64,000 bases of DNA from an uncultured bacterium (GTDB taxonomy: Bacteria; Bacteroidota; Bacteroidia; Bacteroidales; Rikenellaceae), in assembly GCA_905214725.1 (NCBI GenBank), contig CAJMNH010000001.1:124001-188000 (forward strand), in the 5' to 3' direction. Positions 27,464 to 36,489 of this stretch are shown here, piece after piece; positions within the stretch are counted from its first letter, which is position 1, and every line of letters begins with the position of its first letter. The notes under the pieces were generated by a model. It worked only from the letters and a program-made list of their open reading frames with translations. It was not told where the DNA came from and ran no database searches. The position numbers and the translations under genes are program-made.

Positions 27464-30400
27464 ATGAATTCCGCTATGAAAAAGTTCTATATTCTCTTCG
27501 CGGCGCTCTTCGCAGGCGTATGGTCCGCTGCCGGACAACCTTTTTGGCATGCCGATTTAGGCAATGCGCCGACCGGAACCGTCAGACTCAGTTACACAGC
27601 TCAAACCTATTCGTTTGAAACGACGGACGGTACGGAGACCGGTTACGACGCAGATGCAATTCGCAGTTCTCTGAATCGGCAGTTGTCAACTGCCGGATTT
27701 TCTTGGATTACGGTCTCTTTTATCGAATCACAGACCGATACGCAATTTATCGTAACGCTTCAACTCTCTCGAAATACGGGAACGTCGTCCCGATCTGTCT
27801 ATTTCGGAACGAATTCCCGCCGGCTGGAGATTCTTCAACAAGCGGAGACAGGAAATCCTGAGCCGGACTTACCTGCCGACAAGGTCGTTCGTGTATATCC
27901 GGGATGTCGTGAAACGATAACGCTGAATGATACGAACCTCGGGCAGATATACAGCCTGAAAACTCGGCGCGGGAATAACGAGATTACACTTAAATCGATT
28001 ACCGGAACGGGAGGATCAATCGCTTTCTATGAGGTGATGAGCCCCGGCGATTATTGGATCGAGAATGCACGGAACAGTAATTTTACGGTTGACTATGTTT
28101 ACCCGTTTACACTACGATTCGATACGGATATAGACGGGTGCTCGATTGCAGCTGACGGGGATGTTCAGTACATATATTTCTATATGGCGTGGGACCCCGA
28201 TTTCAGTGAACTGGTCTTCTCCAGCGAAGAGGATATTCATTTTTTTGAAGATTCGTTCGATCAATACAATTTCGGGTATTCCGAAAACTGGAACTCGCAC
28301 ATGAAAATTTATTACGGATACGACGATGAGGTAGGAATGTGTTATGTTAGGGTTGTCAGTCCGCCCAATCTGGGGCCTGCCCCGATTTACAACGACTCGT
28401 TTCTCTGCAACGGAAATCGTGAGCATATTACATTTGAACAGAGTGGAAACGGCCATGTGAATGTCGTCGATGTGAATCATCAGGTTGACCGATCGGCATT
28501 GCAACTGCATGTCGGAATTCCCGATCCCCAGCCGTTTGTGACTTATTCATTGTATAAAGACGGAACGAAACTCGTCGGCAAGACGGCCTTCTTGGATGCT
28601 TTGGCATTGACGGCTCCATTGTCTGCCGGACGTTATGAGATTCTGGCCGAATATGAGGACGAAACGGGTCGCCGCGAATGCAAGAGTCTGAAAAGTGTGA
28701 GTTTTTACGGCGACAGTCTGGTCGAATTATCCGACGATCAGAATTGGATTTTCAGCCAGACATCCAACGAACAGGGGAAACATACTTGCGACGTCACTTA
28801 TTATGATGGATTGGGCTATCCGTCGCAGGAGATTGCCGTCGGCGCTACCGATAACGGAACTTCCGACCTGATCCGTCCGATTGTCTTCGACGAGTTGCAT
28901 CGAGAAGCCTACAAGTATCTTCCTTATGCATTTGAAGGTAATTACGGAAAATATGTAGATAAGGCCATTGGTGCGCAGAATGCATTTTATATCATGAAAT
29001 ATGGCAATCAGGGGAGTTCGGTTTATCCTTACATGTACGATGAGTACGAATCGTCTCCCCTCAACCGGGTATTGCGTTCGCATAAACCGGGAGCCGAGTA
29101 TCAGACCGACGAACATACGCTTCGCAACAGTTATTTCGGTAATGATTCGACGACCGTTCTGCGGTTGGATATCGATGCTGCGACCAATGAGTTGAGGGTC
29201 AACGGTTATTATGCCTCCGCAGAGCTTTCCGGTGTACGGACGACTGATGAGGACGGCGCCGTGACGATAAACTATACCGACAAGGAAGACCATCTGATTT
29301 ACAGCGACAAACGAGTACGGCGCGGAAGTTCGACCGAACAGACGATTACCCGTTACGTATACGACGATTGCGGACGTCTGGGCTGGGTTGTCACCCCTGA
29401 AGGCAGTGAAAATCTGGAAGCGAATGCAAGCTATGCCCCGAACGGCGCATTTGCCCGCGCATATTGCTACGTTTACACCTACGACGATCGCGGACGTATG
29501 TCCGAGAAACAGTTCCCCGGCCGTGAACCCGAATTCATGGTTTATGACCGAGGCGACCGGTTGGCAATGCAGCAGGACGGTAATTTACGCACGTCGAAAA
29601 AGTGGATTATCAACAAATACGATGCACATGGCCGTATTGTTGAACAACGGCTGGCGCAGGATGATGCGACCGATCCGTCGACCCGTGACACCTTGCAGGC
29701 GCAGTTCGACGATAGCCGGCTTCCGCTTCTGTATACTCTGGCGGCTAAGTCGACCTTGCTTTATGAACACTGTTATGACGAATACCCGATATCGCTCAGT
29801 TCCGAGTTGGCATTCGCTGCCGTACCGGTGCTGGCGGCCGCGAAGGACAATCGCACGAAAGGCCTGCCGACCTATGAGAAACTGGCTCTGTTGGGTGATG
29901 GAGGAGTATTGGATTATTATGAACGGGCGTTTTACTACGATTATAAGGGGCGGGTGATCCAGACCGTGGAAAAGGACTCGAGAGCCGGAATCTTGCGTAC
30001 GACGAACAAATACGATTTGGTCGGAAATCTGCTGAAACAGCAAGAACGTTACACCTACGGTTCGACTACAGATATGCTGGACAGAACTTACGAGTACGAT
30101 TCACGTAATCGCCTGACAAAAGAGACCGCGCAGTTCAATAACGGCGAACAGGCCGTCGTCACGTATACCTACGACAATCTTGGCCAACTCACGGGTAAGA
30201 CTTATGGGACGGGCAGTCATGCCATCCACGAGACGATGGATTACAATATTCAGGGGTGGCTGACCGAAAAATCGAGCGAATTGTTCGAAATGAATCTTCG
30301 TTACTACGAACCCCGCCGCGATTGGGTCGCTGCGTCTTATACAGGGAACATCACAGAGTGGAAATGGCAGCATAAGAGAGTCAACGGATCTACGGATCGG

Positions 30401-31837
30401 GACGACTATACTTACGCCTATACTTATGACGATCAGGGACGTCTGCAAGATGCCGATCTCTATGCGAGAGATTACGATACGTTCGACGGGCTTGTTTCGG
30501 GATTAGCCGAACGGCTGACCTATGATAAAAACAGCAACATTCTTACGCTGAACAGACAGGGGACGTCGGACTCCGAAATACAATCGTATGCCTTTGAATA
30601 TACTGGAAATCAACGTGTAAAAGAGAACAATAGCGATTGCGTTTATCTTTATGATGCAAATGGAAATATTACGGAAGATGCGTTAACGGGTTTTGGAATG
30701 TCGTATAATTTCCTTAACTTACCGGAGTATATACAGGACAACTGGGGCTCGGGCGAGATTTCGCACCGTTATTCGTATCTTTCCGACGGGACGAAAAAGA
30801 GCATTGGGGATTATGAAGACAGCGGTTATCTGTATGCAGGTTCTTTGGTATATTCGTCGGACTACGGAACGGTAAACTGGTTCGAGAGCGCGTCGTTCGG
30901 CGGCGGGCGTATCGTTGCGACGAATGACGGTGCAAGTTCGGAAGTACATTATTTCTTAACGGATCATTTAGGCAGTACGCGCGTGGTGGCGAGAGTGACG
31001 CCGACGGGCTGCGAAGACCTCGACCGCAAGGATTACTATCCGTTTGGCAAGGCATGGGAACAACCCGACATGCCGACCTCTGACAACCGGTACACCTTTT
31101 CGGGCAAGGAGTTGCAACGAGCCGGTACATCATCGGCTCATTATGCCGATTTCGGCGCTCGGTTCTACGATTCCGACGGCGTGCTTTTCTTGCAACAAGA
31201 CCCGTTGTCGGAGAAGTACTATCGCATCGGGCAATATAACTATTGTTTAGGAAATCCGGTAAAATTTATAGATGTGGATGGGAAATATACAGGTGATCCT
31301 GTTAAAGATCCGAAGATTCGGCATAATCGAGCAAGCAATTTATATGGTGAAAATATCCGCACGAAAAGTGGAGGAAAATTAGGAGCTCATCAAGGGTTTG
31401 ATTATGAAGTTCCAGAGGGTACGGATATAATGGCGGTAAAAGATGGAACGGTGGTACAAAGCGGAGATAGTGAATCATCTTATGGACAAACCGTTACAAT
31501 TGAGCATACCAATGAAAATGGTGAAACCGTATATTCTTTCTATGCACATTTGTCAGAACCTGAAGCTAAGGAAGGCAGTCCAGTCAAAGAAGGAGAAATT
31601 ATTGGTAAATCCGGTACAACGGGAAATGCAAAGGGGATGAAAGGAAAAGATCAACATTTACATTTTGAGCTTAGAACTCAGAAAAAAGGAGCGAAAGGGC
31701 TTACAGGGAAACGAAATCCCAATGAAATTGTGGATACGAAATTTAAATCACAAAATCCTGATAAACGTCCGCAAACAACAGTAGGGGTTATCAAGATAAC
31801 GTCAGACGGTAAAGTTGAACATTTAAATATTGATTAA
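27464..31837 (+). CDS. RHS polymorphic toxin with C-terminal M23 metallopeptidase tip
   Basis: 1457 residues; ATG 27464 follows the previous stop without a gap (ATG 27476 gives the cleaner signal peptide MKKFYILF). Order: signal peptide, beta-rich N-terminal region (~25-400), DUF6443-like region from about 425 (NWIFSQTSNE, YYDGLGY), YD repeats to about 1130, RHS core (FLTDHLGSTRVV, DYYPFGKAW, FLQQDPL, NPVKFIDVDG) to about 1272. The last 184 residues are an M23 peptidase: His1309 and Asp1313 of GAHQGFDYE and His1398/His1400 of HLHFE are the Zn ligands, with a Gly-rich SYGQTVTIEH between. M23 enzymes cut peptidoglycan peptide cross-links, so the tip is predicted to attack the cell wall of rivals. 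Followed at once by a lipoprotein, the likely immunity factor. Confidence 0.93.
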   Translation: MNSAMKKFYILFAALFAGVWSAAGQPFWHADLGNAPTGTVRLSYTAQTYSFETTDGTETGYDADAIRSSLNRQLSTAGFSWITVSFIESQTDTQFIVTLQLSRNTGTSSRSVYFGTNSRRLEILQQAETGNPEPDLPADKVVRVYPGCRETITLNDTNLGQIYSLKTRRGNNEITLKSITGTGGSIAFYEVMSPGDYWIENARNSNFTVDYVYPFTLRFDTDIDGCSIAADGDVQYIYFYMAWDPDFSELVFSSEEDIHFFEDSFDQYNFGYSENWNSHMKIYYGYDDEVGMCYVRVVSPPNLGPAPIYNDSFLCNGNREHITFEQSGNGHVNVVDVNHQVDRSALQLHVGIPDPQPFVTYSLYKDGTKLVGKTAFLDALALTAPLSAGRYEILAEYEDETGRRECKSLKSVSFYGDSLVELSDDQNWIFSQTSNEQGKHTCDVTYYDGLGYPSQEIAVGATDNGTSDLIRPIVFDELHREAYKYLPYAFEGNYGKYVDKAIGAQNAFYIMKYGNQGSSVYPYMYDEYESSPLNRVLRSHKPGAEYQTDEHTLRNSYFGNDSTTVLRLDIDAATNELRVNGYYASAELSGVRTTDEDGAVTINYTDKEDHLIYSDKRVRRGSSTEQTITRYVYDDCGRLGWVVTPEGSENLEANASYAPNGAFARAYCYVYTYDDRGRMSEKQFPGREPEFMVYDRGDRLAMQQDGNLRTSKKWIINKYDAHGRIVEQRLAQDDATDPSTRDTLQAQFDDSRLPLLYTLAAKSTLLYEHCYDEYPISLSSELAFAAVPVLAAAKDNRTKGLPTYEKLALLGDGGVLDYYERAFYYDYKGRVIQTVEKDSRAGILRTTNKYDLVGNLLKQQERYTYGSTTDMLDRTYEYDSRNRLTKETAQFNNGEQAVVTYTYDNLGQLTGKTYGTGSHAIHETMDYNIQGWLTEKSSELFEMNLRYYEPRRDWVAASYTGNITEWKWQHKRVNGSTDRDDYTYAYTYDDQGRLQDADLYARDYDTFDGLVSGLAERLTYDKNSNILTLNRQGTSDSEIQSYAFEYTGNQRVKENNSDCVYLYDANGNITEDALTGFGMSYNFLNLPEYIQDNWGSGEISHRYSYLSDGTKKSIGDYEDSGYLYAGSLVYSSDYGTVNWFESASFGGGRIVATNDGASSEVHYFLTDHLGSTRVVARVTPTGCEDLDRKDYYPFGKAWEQPDMPTSDNRYTFSGKELQRAGTSSAHYADFGARFYDSDGVLFLQQDPLSEKYYRIGQYNYCLGNPVKFIDVDGKYTGDPVKDPKIRHNRASNLYGENIRTKSGGKLGAHQGFDYEVPEGTDIMAVKDGTVVQSGDSESSYGQTVTIEHTNENGETVYSFYAHLSEPEAKEGSPVKEGEIIGKSGTTGNAKGMKGKDQHLHFELRTQKKGAKGLTGKRNPNEIVDTKFKSQNPDKRPQTTVGVIKITSDGKVEHLNID

Positions 31838-31843
31838 TACTTT

Positions 31844-32332
31844 ATGAAATTTTTCTCATGTTTTTTAATATTTTTTGTGCTTATTTCATGCTGCTTGAAT
31901 AGCATGCCTGATAAAATTTTTATCAAAACATATGAAAATCATCAAGGAGAATGCCTATCTCAATGTTTTATTAAAGAGGGGAAAGATCTCCATTTGCTTT
32001 ATGATACATATAATGTCATAAAAATAGATACAATATTGTATCATTTATCAAACAAACAAAGAATATATATTTTCAGAGAGGAGATTCTGTCGGAGGAATT
32101 AACTAACAGGTATCTTATATACAATGATATTGATAATTCTTTATATAGGTCAGATTTGGAAATGCTTCTTAATATACTAACAAGTAAGGAGGTTGAACAA
32201 ATTTGGAATGATCAAGGTTATTATATTGGAATTATCGATAGTATTGAATCGAATTTTTCGAATTTATATATTAAATATCATGGAACCGATAAGCGTAATA
32301 AGTTGAAATTATATAAAGTCGAAACACGATAA
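31844..32332 (+). CDS. lipoprotein, candidate immunity to the M23 tip
   Basis: 162 residues, starting 6 bases after the toxin stop. Signal peptide with lipobox LISCC (acylated Cys at about 18 or 19), so it faces the periplasm, exactly where a peptidoglycan peptidase would act. No recognised domain; the mature part is AT-rich in base composition and mixes strands and charged helices. A hairpin terminator (32357-32380) closes the unit. Immunity function is inferred from position, size and location. Confidence 0.7.
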   Translation: MKFFSCFLIFFVLISCCLNSMPDKIFIKTYENHQGECLSQCFIKEGKDLHLLYDTYNVIKIDTILYHLSNKQRIYIFREEILSEELTNRYLIYNDIDNSLYRSDLEMLLNILTSKEVEQIWNDQGYYIGIIDSIESNFSNLYIKYHGTDKRNKLKLYKVETR

Positions 32333-32356
32333 TTATAATAGTTTTATGATGTGTTT

Positions 32357-32386
32357 ACACGGCAGAACAATCTGCCGTGTTTTTTG
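32357..32386 (+). terminator. rho-independent terminator
   Basis: ACACGGCAGA-acaa-TCTGCCGTGT followed by TTTTTT, closing the partner-toxin-immunity transcription unit. Confidence 0.85.
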
Positions 32387-32433
32387 ATATTTGTTGATGA
32401 TATTTTCATCCTTGATGAGAAAACATATATTAA

Positions 32434-33675
32434 GGGAATATTACTGAAGATACGTTGAGCGGTTTTGGAATTTCGTATAATATTCATAACTTACCAGAGT
32501 GTTTACAGGATAACCGAGGTTCGGGCGAAATCTCTCACCAATATTGGTATCTTGCCGACGGCACGAAAGAGATGTTGTGCGATTATGATTATATAGGGCA
32601 AAGATATGTAGGTTCTTTGGTATACAATGCAGAATTCATCGATTCACACTCATTCGAAAGCGCATCGTTCGGAGACGGACGGATCGTTGCAACGTCGGAA
32701 GGGACTGAAGTCCATTATTTTCTGACGGATCATCTGGGTAGTACGCGCGTGGTGGTGAAAGAAACAGCTAGTTTTCCTTGCGACCTCGATCGTAAGGACT
32801 ATTACCCGTTCGGTACCGCTTGGAAGCTTCCGATCATGCCGACCTCCGACAATCGTTATACTTTTTCAGGCAAAGAACAACAGGTTACAAATTACGCCTC
32901 GACAGACTTTCTCGACTTCGGATCGCGACTTTACGATCCGAACGGAGCTATCTTCTTGCAACAAGACCCGTTGTCGGAGAAATATGTTCATATTGGGCAG
33001 TATAACTATTGTGCGGGAAATCCGATTAAACTTATTGATCCTGATGGTATGGCTTGGGTGAGAAGTGTAGATGGTAATAATTATTCATGGATGGATAATG
33101 TGACAAAAAGTTCTGAGACTCCTGAGGGATATATTTATATTGGAAATAATAATAAAGATATATTGACTGATTTAGGCGTATCAAGTTCATATAGAGGTGA
33201 AGAAAAATTGACTGCTATTGGTTTTGCGGATGAGTCCGGCGCCTTGAATACGCCCAATATGTCGACACGAGCGGAAGGTGTAGCAACTATAATTTCATCA
33301 GTTGATAGGTCAAAAGTAGAAGGTAATATAACGATTACTCCGAATATTTCATATGGAGAATCAAGTTCCAACAATAGTATGGGAGTAACATTTGATGGAA
33401 TTACAATATCGGGAAATTATGCCCAACCCTCACAAGCTGGAAATCTTCAAGGAGGGAAAATAGTTGTTACCAACAATGGAAGTGAGCAAGAAACAATGAT
33501 GCATAATAACTCTACTAACAGTATAAGGGCCTCTGATAGTAAGGTATTATCCGGAAGTACGACTATTCCGGCAAAAGAGTTATCTCCTGGATCAATTTCA
33601 AAAATACAGGTTAAAGCAGGAAATCCTGATCCAACAAAAATGCATATTACAGCAGTTGTGATAAACCTTAAGTAA
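32434..33675 (+). CDS. orphan RHS core-plus-tip cassette
   Basis: Similarity to the complete RHS gene begins abruptly at 32434 (GNITED), just after an in-frame TAA at 32431-32433. The first possible start is TTG 32455, with no signal peptide and no promoter between it and the preceding terminator. It carries about 195 residues of RHS core (FLTDHLGSTRVV, DYYPFGTAW, FLQQDPL, NPIKLIDPDG) and then a different tip of about 210 residues with no recognised family; Gly, Ser and Asn are frequent. It looks like a stored, probably silent toxin tip that could be joined to the expressed gene by recombination through the shared core. Direct expression from the TTG cannot be excluded. Confidence 0.8.
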   Translation, partial: GNITEDTLSGFGISYNIHNLPECLQDNRGSGEISHQYWYLADGTKEMLCDYDYIGQRYVGSLVYNAEFIDSHSFESASFGDGRIVATSEGTEVHYFLTDHLGSTRVVVKETASFPCDLDRKDYYPFGTAWKLPIMPTSDNRYTFSGKEQQVTNYASTDFLDFGSRLYDPNGAIFLQQDPLSEKYVHIGQYNYCAGNPIKLIDPDGMAWVRSVDGNNYSWMDNVTKSSETPEGYIYIGNNNKDILTDLGVSSSYRGEEKLTAIGFADESGALNTPNMSTRAEGVATIISSVDRSKVEGNITITPNISYGESSSNNSMGVTFDGITISGNYAQPSQAGNLQGGKIVVTNNGSEQETMMHNNSTNSIRASDSKVLSGSTTIPAKELSPGSISKIQVKAGNPDPTKMHITAVVINLK

Positions 33676-33681
33676 ATATAT

Positions 33682-34407
33682 ATGAATAAGAAAAAAATAT
33701 CAAAGGTTCCACAATGTTCCTTAATCTTAACCTTGGTTTGTTTTCTCTTCTTTCAACCGCGTTGTTCCTCCGAACGGTCACAACGGTTGCGGATCAAGGA
33801 ATACGAAGGACTCATATCGCAGAGTGCCAAGTGGGTCGATAGTTTTTTCATGTCACTGAATCCCGATTCTATTTATCTCGATTCGGCGTTGATGTATCTC
33901 AATGCCGCAGCGAAGTACGAATGTGCGGAACGCGATATTGTTCTGTATAATAAGGGATTCGTATATTTTCATAAGCGAGACTATGAGAAGGCGATCGAAG
34001 CGATAGATTCGATAGATACCGAGCAGTTTGCGTTAATGGAATCGATCATTATCGAAAAGATAAAGGCGAAACGCGCTGAGTCTTTCGGAAATATTATTGA
34101 ACGAGATATTCATTACAACAATATCGTAGAGGAAATCGACCGATATCTTGCATTAAATCAGCCGATTTTCGACTCTATTATGCGGTTGCCCGATAAAGCG
34201 GCGATATGGAAAGATTCTCGGTTTGCCGGATTACATTATTTGCAGATTTATCATCGTGCAAAAATAATCGGTGCGGATCGGATGAATCGGGAACTTGATT
34301 CATTGCAGGCGCAAAAATCATATAACAAAGATTATATCGATGAAATAAAAGAGGATGTAAGAAAATGGGGATCCGGAGAATCAAATTTTAACTTCCCATT
34401 TAATTAG
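33682..34407 (+). CDS. lipoprotein, candidate immunity partner of the orphan tip
   Basis: 241 residues, 6 bases after the orphan cassette stop. Signal peptide with lipobox-like FFQPRCSS (Cys about 28). The mature part is almost all helical, and AKYECAERDIVLYNKGFVYFHKRDYEKAIEAID resembles one or two TPR units. A periplasmic or outer-membrane-facing helper is predicted. Its position mirrors the toxin-lipoprotein pair just upstream, so an immunity role is inferred. Closed by a terminator at 34428-34457. Confidence 0.6.
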   Translation: MNKKKISKVPQCSLILTLVCFLFFQPRCSSERSQRLRIKEYEGLISQSAKWVDSFFMSLNPDSIYLDSALMYLNAAAKYECAERDIVLYNKGFVYFHKRDYEKAIEAIDSIDTEQFALMESIIIEKIKAKRAESFGNIIERDIHYNNIVEEIDRYLALNQPIFDSIMRLPDKAAIWKDSRFAGLHYLQIYHRAKIIGADRMNRELDSLQAQKSYNKDYIDEIKEDVRKWGSGESNFNFPFN

Positions 34408-34427
34408 TCTCTATCAATGATGATTGG

Positions 34428-34462
34428 AATCGGATTAGAAATTTTTCTAATCCGATTTTTTT
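34428..34462 (+). terminator. rho-independent terminator
   Basis: AATCGGATTAGAAA ... TTTCTAATCCGATT, 14-base perfect stem followed by T-run, ending the orphan cassette unit. Confidence 0.85.
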
Positions 34463-34492
34463 AACTTTGAAGTAGAACAAATTTTTTTAATA

Positions 34493-35107
34493 GGTTTTGA
34501 AATATCGTATAATAGTTTTAACTTGCCTATGGTGATCTATACCGAGGGCGACGGCTCGCCGAGGTATGAAGATCGAGATATGCGGATACGACGACAACGA
34601 ATCTACGTGTTACGCAGGTTCTATACAACAATGGACAATTCGAGAGCGTGTCGTTCGGTGGCGGGCGTATCGTTGCGACGAATGACGGTGCAGGTTCGGA
34701 AGTACATTATTCCTTGACGGATCATTTAGGCAGTACGCGCGTGGTGGTTAAGGTAACGGACACGGGCAGGCAAGACCTCGACCGTAGAGATTACTATCCC
34801 TTCGGCAAAGAGTGGGGACAAACCGACGCCGACCTCCGACAACCGGTACACTTTTTCGGGCAAGGAGTTGCAACGAGCCGATACATCATCGGCGCATTAT
34901 GCCGATTTCGGCGCTCGGTTCTACGATTCCGACGGCGTGCTTTTCTTGCAACAAGACCCGTTGTCGGAGAAGTACTATCGCATCGGGCAATATAACTATT
35001 GTTTAGGAAATCCGGTAAAATTTATAGATGTGGATGGGAAATATACAGGTGATCCTGTTAAAGATCCGAAGATTCGGCATATCATGGTGGAGTATATGTT
35101 CGGATAA
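34493..35107 (+). pseudogene. frameshifted third RHS cassette
   Basis: Similarity to the complete RHS gene starts at 34493 (GF-ISYN). Frame breaks are visible by comparison with the intact copies: TTGGT missing at about 34622/34623, AT missing at about 34827/34828, and an earlier shift before GYDDNESTCYAGS. Bases 34858-35081 match 31101-31322 at all but two positions, running past the core/tip border into the start of the M23 tip (GDPVKDPKIRH), then similarity ends and a stop follows at 35105. In another frame at 35115-35193 a short coding-like tail (PQIERYIRKARTEKLDESG) may be the remains of a lost tip. Confidence 0.85.
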
Positions 35108-35208
35108 GTATATGACCCCCAAATTGAACGATATATACGAAAGGCAAGAACCGAGAAATTAGATGAATCAGGACTTGTTGTTGGTACAAATTGAATAAAA
35201 TCAATGAA

Positions 35209-35649
35209 ATGAAGATTAATCTTTTTTTATTAATTCTATTACTCTGTAATAATGAATTAAAGAGCCAGACTAGGTCGCCTGAGCATGTTGACATCTATTA
35301 TGAGAATCTTGACGGATCCCATAGTATTACAAGTATTCAACCGCAAGATTATATCAATTATTATGAAAAAAGTATATCAATCTCGGATATTGATACCATT
35401 CGAGATTTGAGAACTCGTATGTTGCTTACATTGCGTCCGTCAAAAGAGGATTGGAAATTATTTGATACGTATATCATGATTATAGATCGAGGAAAGCAAG
35501 ATACACTTTTTCTAAGTCGGCAACCTCATTGGCCTATGAGATATAATCAAATAGATATTCAACCAGATACAGCTTTTTCAAAATATATATATAGACTAAT
35601 AGATTTTCGGGATCCATGTTATATTTTAAATTCTTTCCCGGATGAGTAA
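35209..35649 (+). CDS. small secreted or lipid-free periplasmic protein, orphan immunity candidate
   Basis: 146 residues from ATG 35209 (TTG 35191 would add six). Hydrophobic N-terminus LFLLILLLC acts as a signal peptide; the Cys at about 12 may be a weak lipobox. The mature part has no recognised domain and is strongly AT-rich in base composition. It follows the decayed third cassette and is followed by a strong terminator, so it matches the toxin-then-immunity pattern with its toxin now destroyed. Retention of an intact immunity gene without its toxin is a known outcome in such loci; here it is inference. Confidence 0.6.
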   Translation: MKINLFLLILLLCNNELKSQTRSPEHVDIYYENLDGSHSITSIQPQDYINYYEKSISISDIDTIRDLRTRMLLTLRPSKEDWKLFDTYIMIIDRGKQDTLFLSRQPHWPMRYNQIDIQPDTAFSKYIYRLIDFRDPCYILNSFPDE

Positions 35650-35650
35650 A

Positions 35651-35688
35651 AAGAAGCCGAACGAATGTATTCGTTCGGCTTCTTTTAT
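35651..35688 (+). terminator. rho-independent terminator
   Basis: AAGAAGCCGAACGAA-tgta-TTCGTTCGGCTTCTT, a perfect 15-base stem followed by TTTTATAT. Confidence 0.88.
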
Positions 35689-35774
35689 ATAGGATTAATT
35701 TATTGTTTCCGAAATATATAGCGAACTTATCCACAATATTCTAAAATAACCTTGAATTCAGGAGAATTACTCAG

Positions 35775-35811
35775 TTAGTATTCGTATCTTGCCGATGGCA
35801 CGAAAAAAAGC
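35775..35811 (+). pseudogene. RHS core remnant (YSYLADGTKKS)
   Basis: About 37 bases nearly identical to the SYLSDGTKKS segment of the complete RHS gene (30769-30801), with no similarity on either side. Confidence 0.6.
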
Positions 35812-35930
35812 AGCCTATTACATTTGCCCCGATAATCTACGGAATTACAAACGTGTTATTTCTCATATTGCAGTCGGATGGTATCCTCAGCCTAAATTGA
35901 AATGCAATAAAGAGTAGGAAGTATTTAGAA

Positions 35931-35967
35931 TCTGAGAGTATCTCCGTTTGAGATACTCTCAGATCGT
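35931..35967 (+). terminator. terminator-like hairpin
   Basis: TCTGAGAGTATCTC-cgttt-GAGATACTCTCAGA, a 14-base perfect stem followed by TCGTTTT. It lies between RHS scraps and probably belonged to a lost cassette unit. Confidence 0.65.
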
Positions 35968-36065
35968 TTTCGGGACTCAGGTCTTTTCACGTACGATTAC
36001 AAGGCTATCAGACATAATAAATAAGAAGAATATCATTCTCCGATAGACTTCATAATAACGAATAA

Positions 36066-36182
36066 CAGATTACAAATTACGCCTCGATAAATTCTCCTGA
36101 CGGGGCATGATTCTATGATCCTAATGGAATAATTTCGATCCAACGGGGATCCGTTAATGGAAAATATTATCCATCGGTAATA
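36066..36182 (+). pseudogene. RHS core remnant related to the orphan cassette
   Basis: CAGATTACAAATTACGCCTC matches 32881-32900 of the orphan cassette with one change, and weaker similarity continues through the YDPNG and QQDPLSEKY segment. In-frame stops and deletions show it is dead. Confidence 0.65.
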
Positions 36183-36489
36183 CGACAGCCGATCGTGTGT
36201 GGCTGTAATTGCCGTTAAATTTCCGTCCATATTACCGAAGCGGTCTCCGCTTCGTTTTCCCCCTCTTTTCAGAACCTTCTCAAACTCTGAGAAAAGCTCC
36301 CTTTTGGCCAATAAATACTCCTCTTCGAACTATTTTCGGGAAATTATACATATGTTTGCAATAAGCCTATCGGAAAATTCCTACAGCTTACCTAACAACC
36401 GTCGATGACCCCGTCATGCCAACCGCTGCCAAACAACGAGATTCCGTGTCCCGGTCATTCGTTTATTACCTATTTTTAAACTACATTTT

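Larger units (their letters stand above)
35650..36489. other. gene-free stretch with decayed RHS remnants
   Basis: 840 bases without an intact gene. It holds two terminator-like hairpins (35651-35684, 35931-35963), RHS scraps at 35775-35811 and 36066-36182, and the leader of the small ORF at 36490. Confidence 0.7.

Noticed and set aside
24392..36182. Transposon or prophage as the carrier of the RHS island
   Set aside because: I found no transposase, integrase, terminal repeats or phage genes in the window; island borders rest only on composition and weak tRNA-like pieces.
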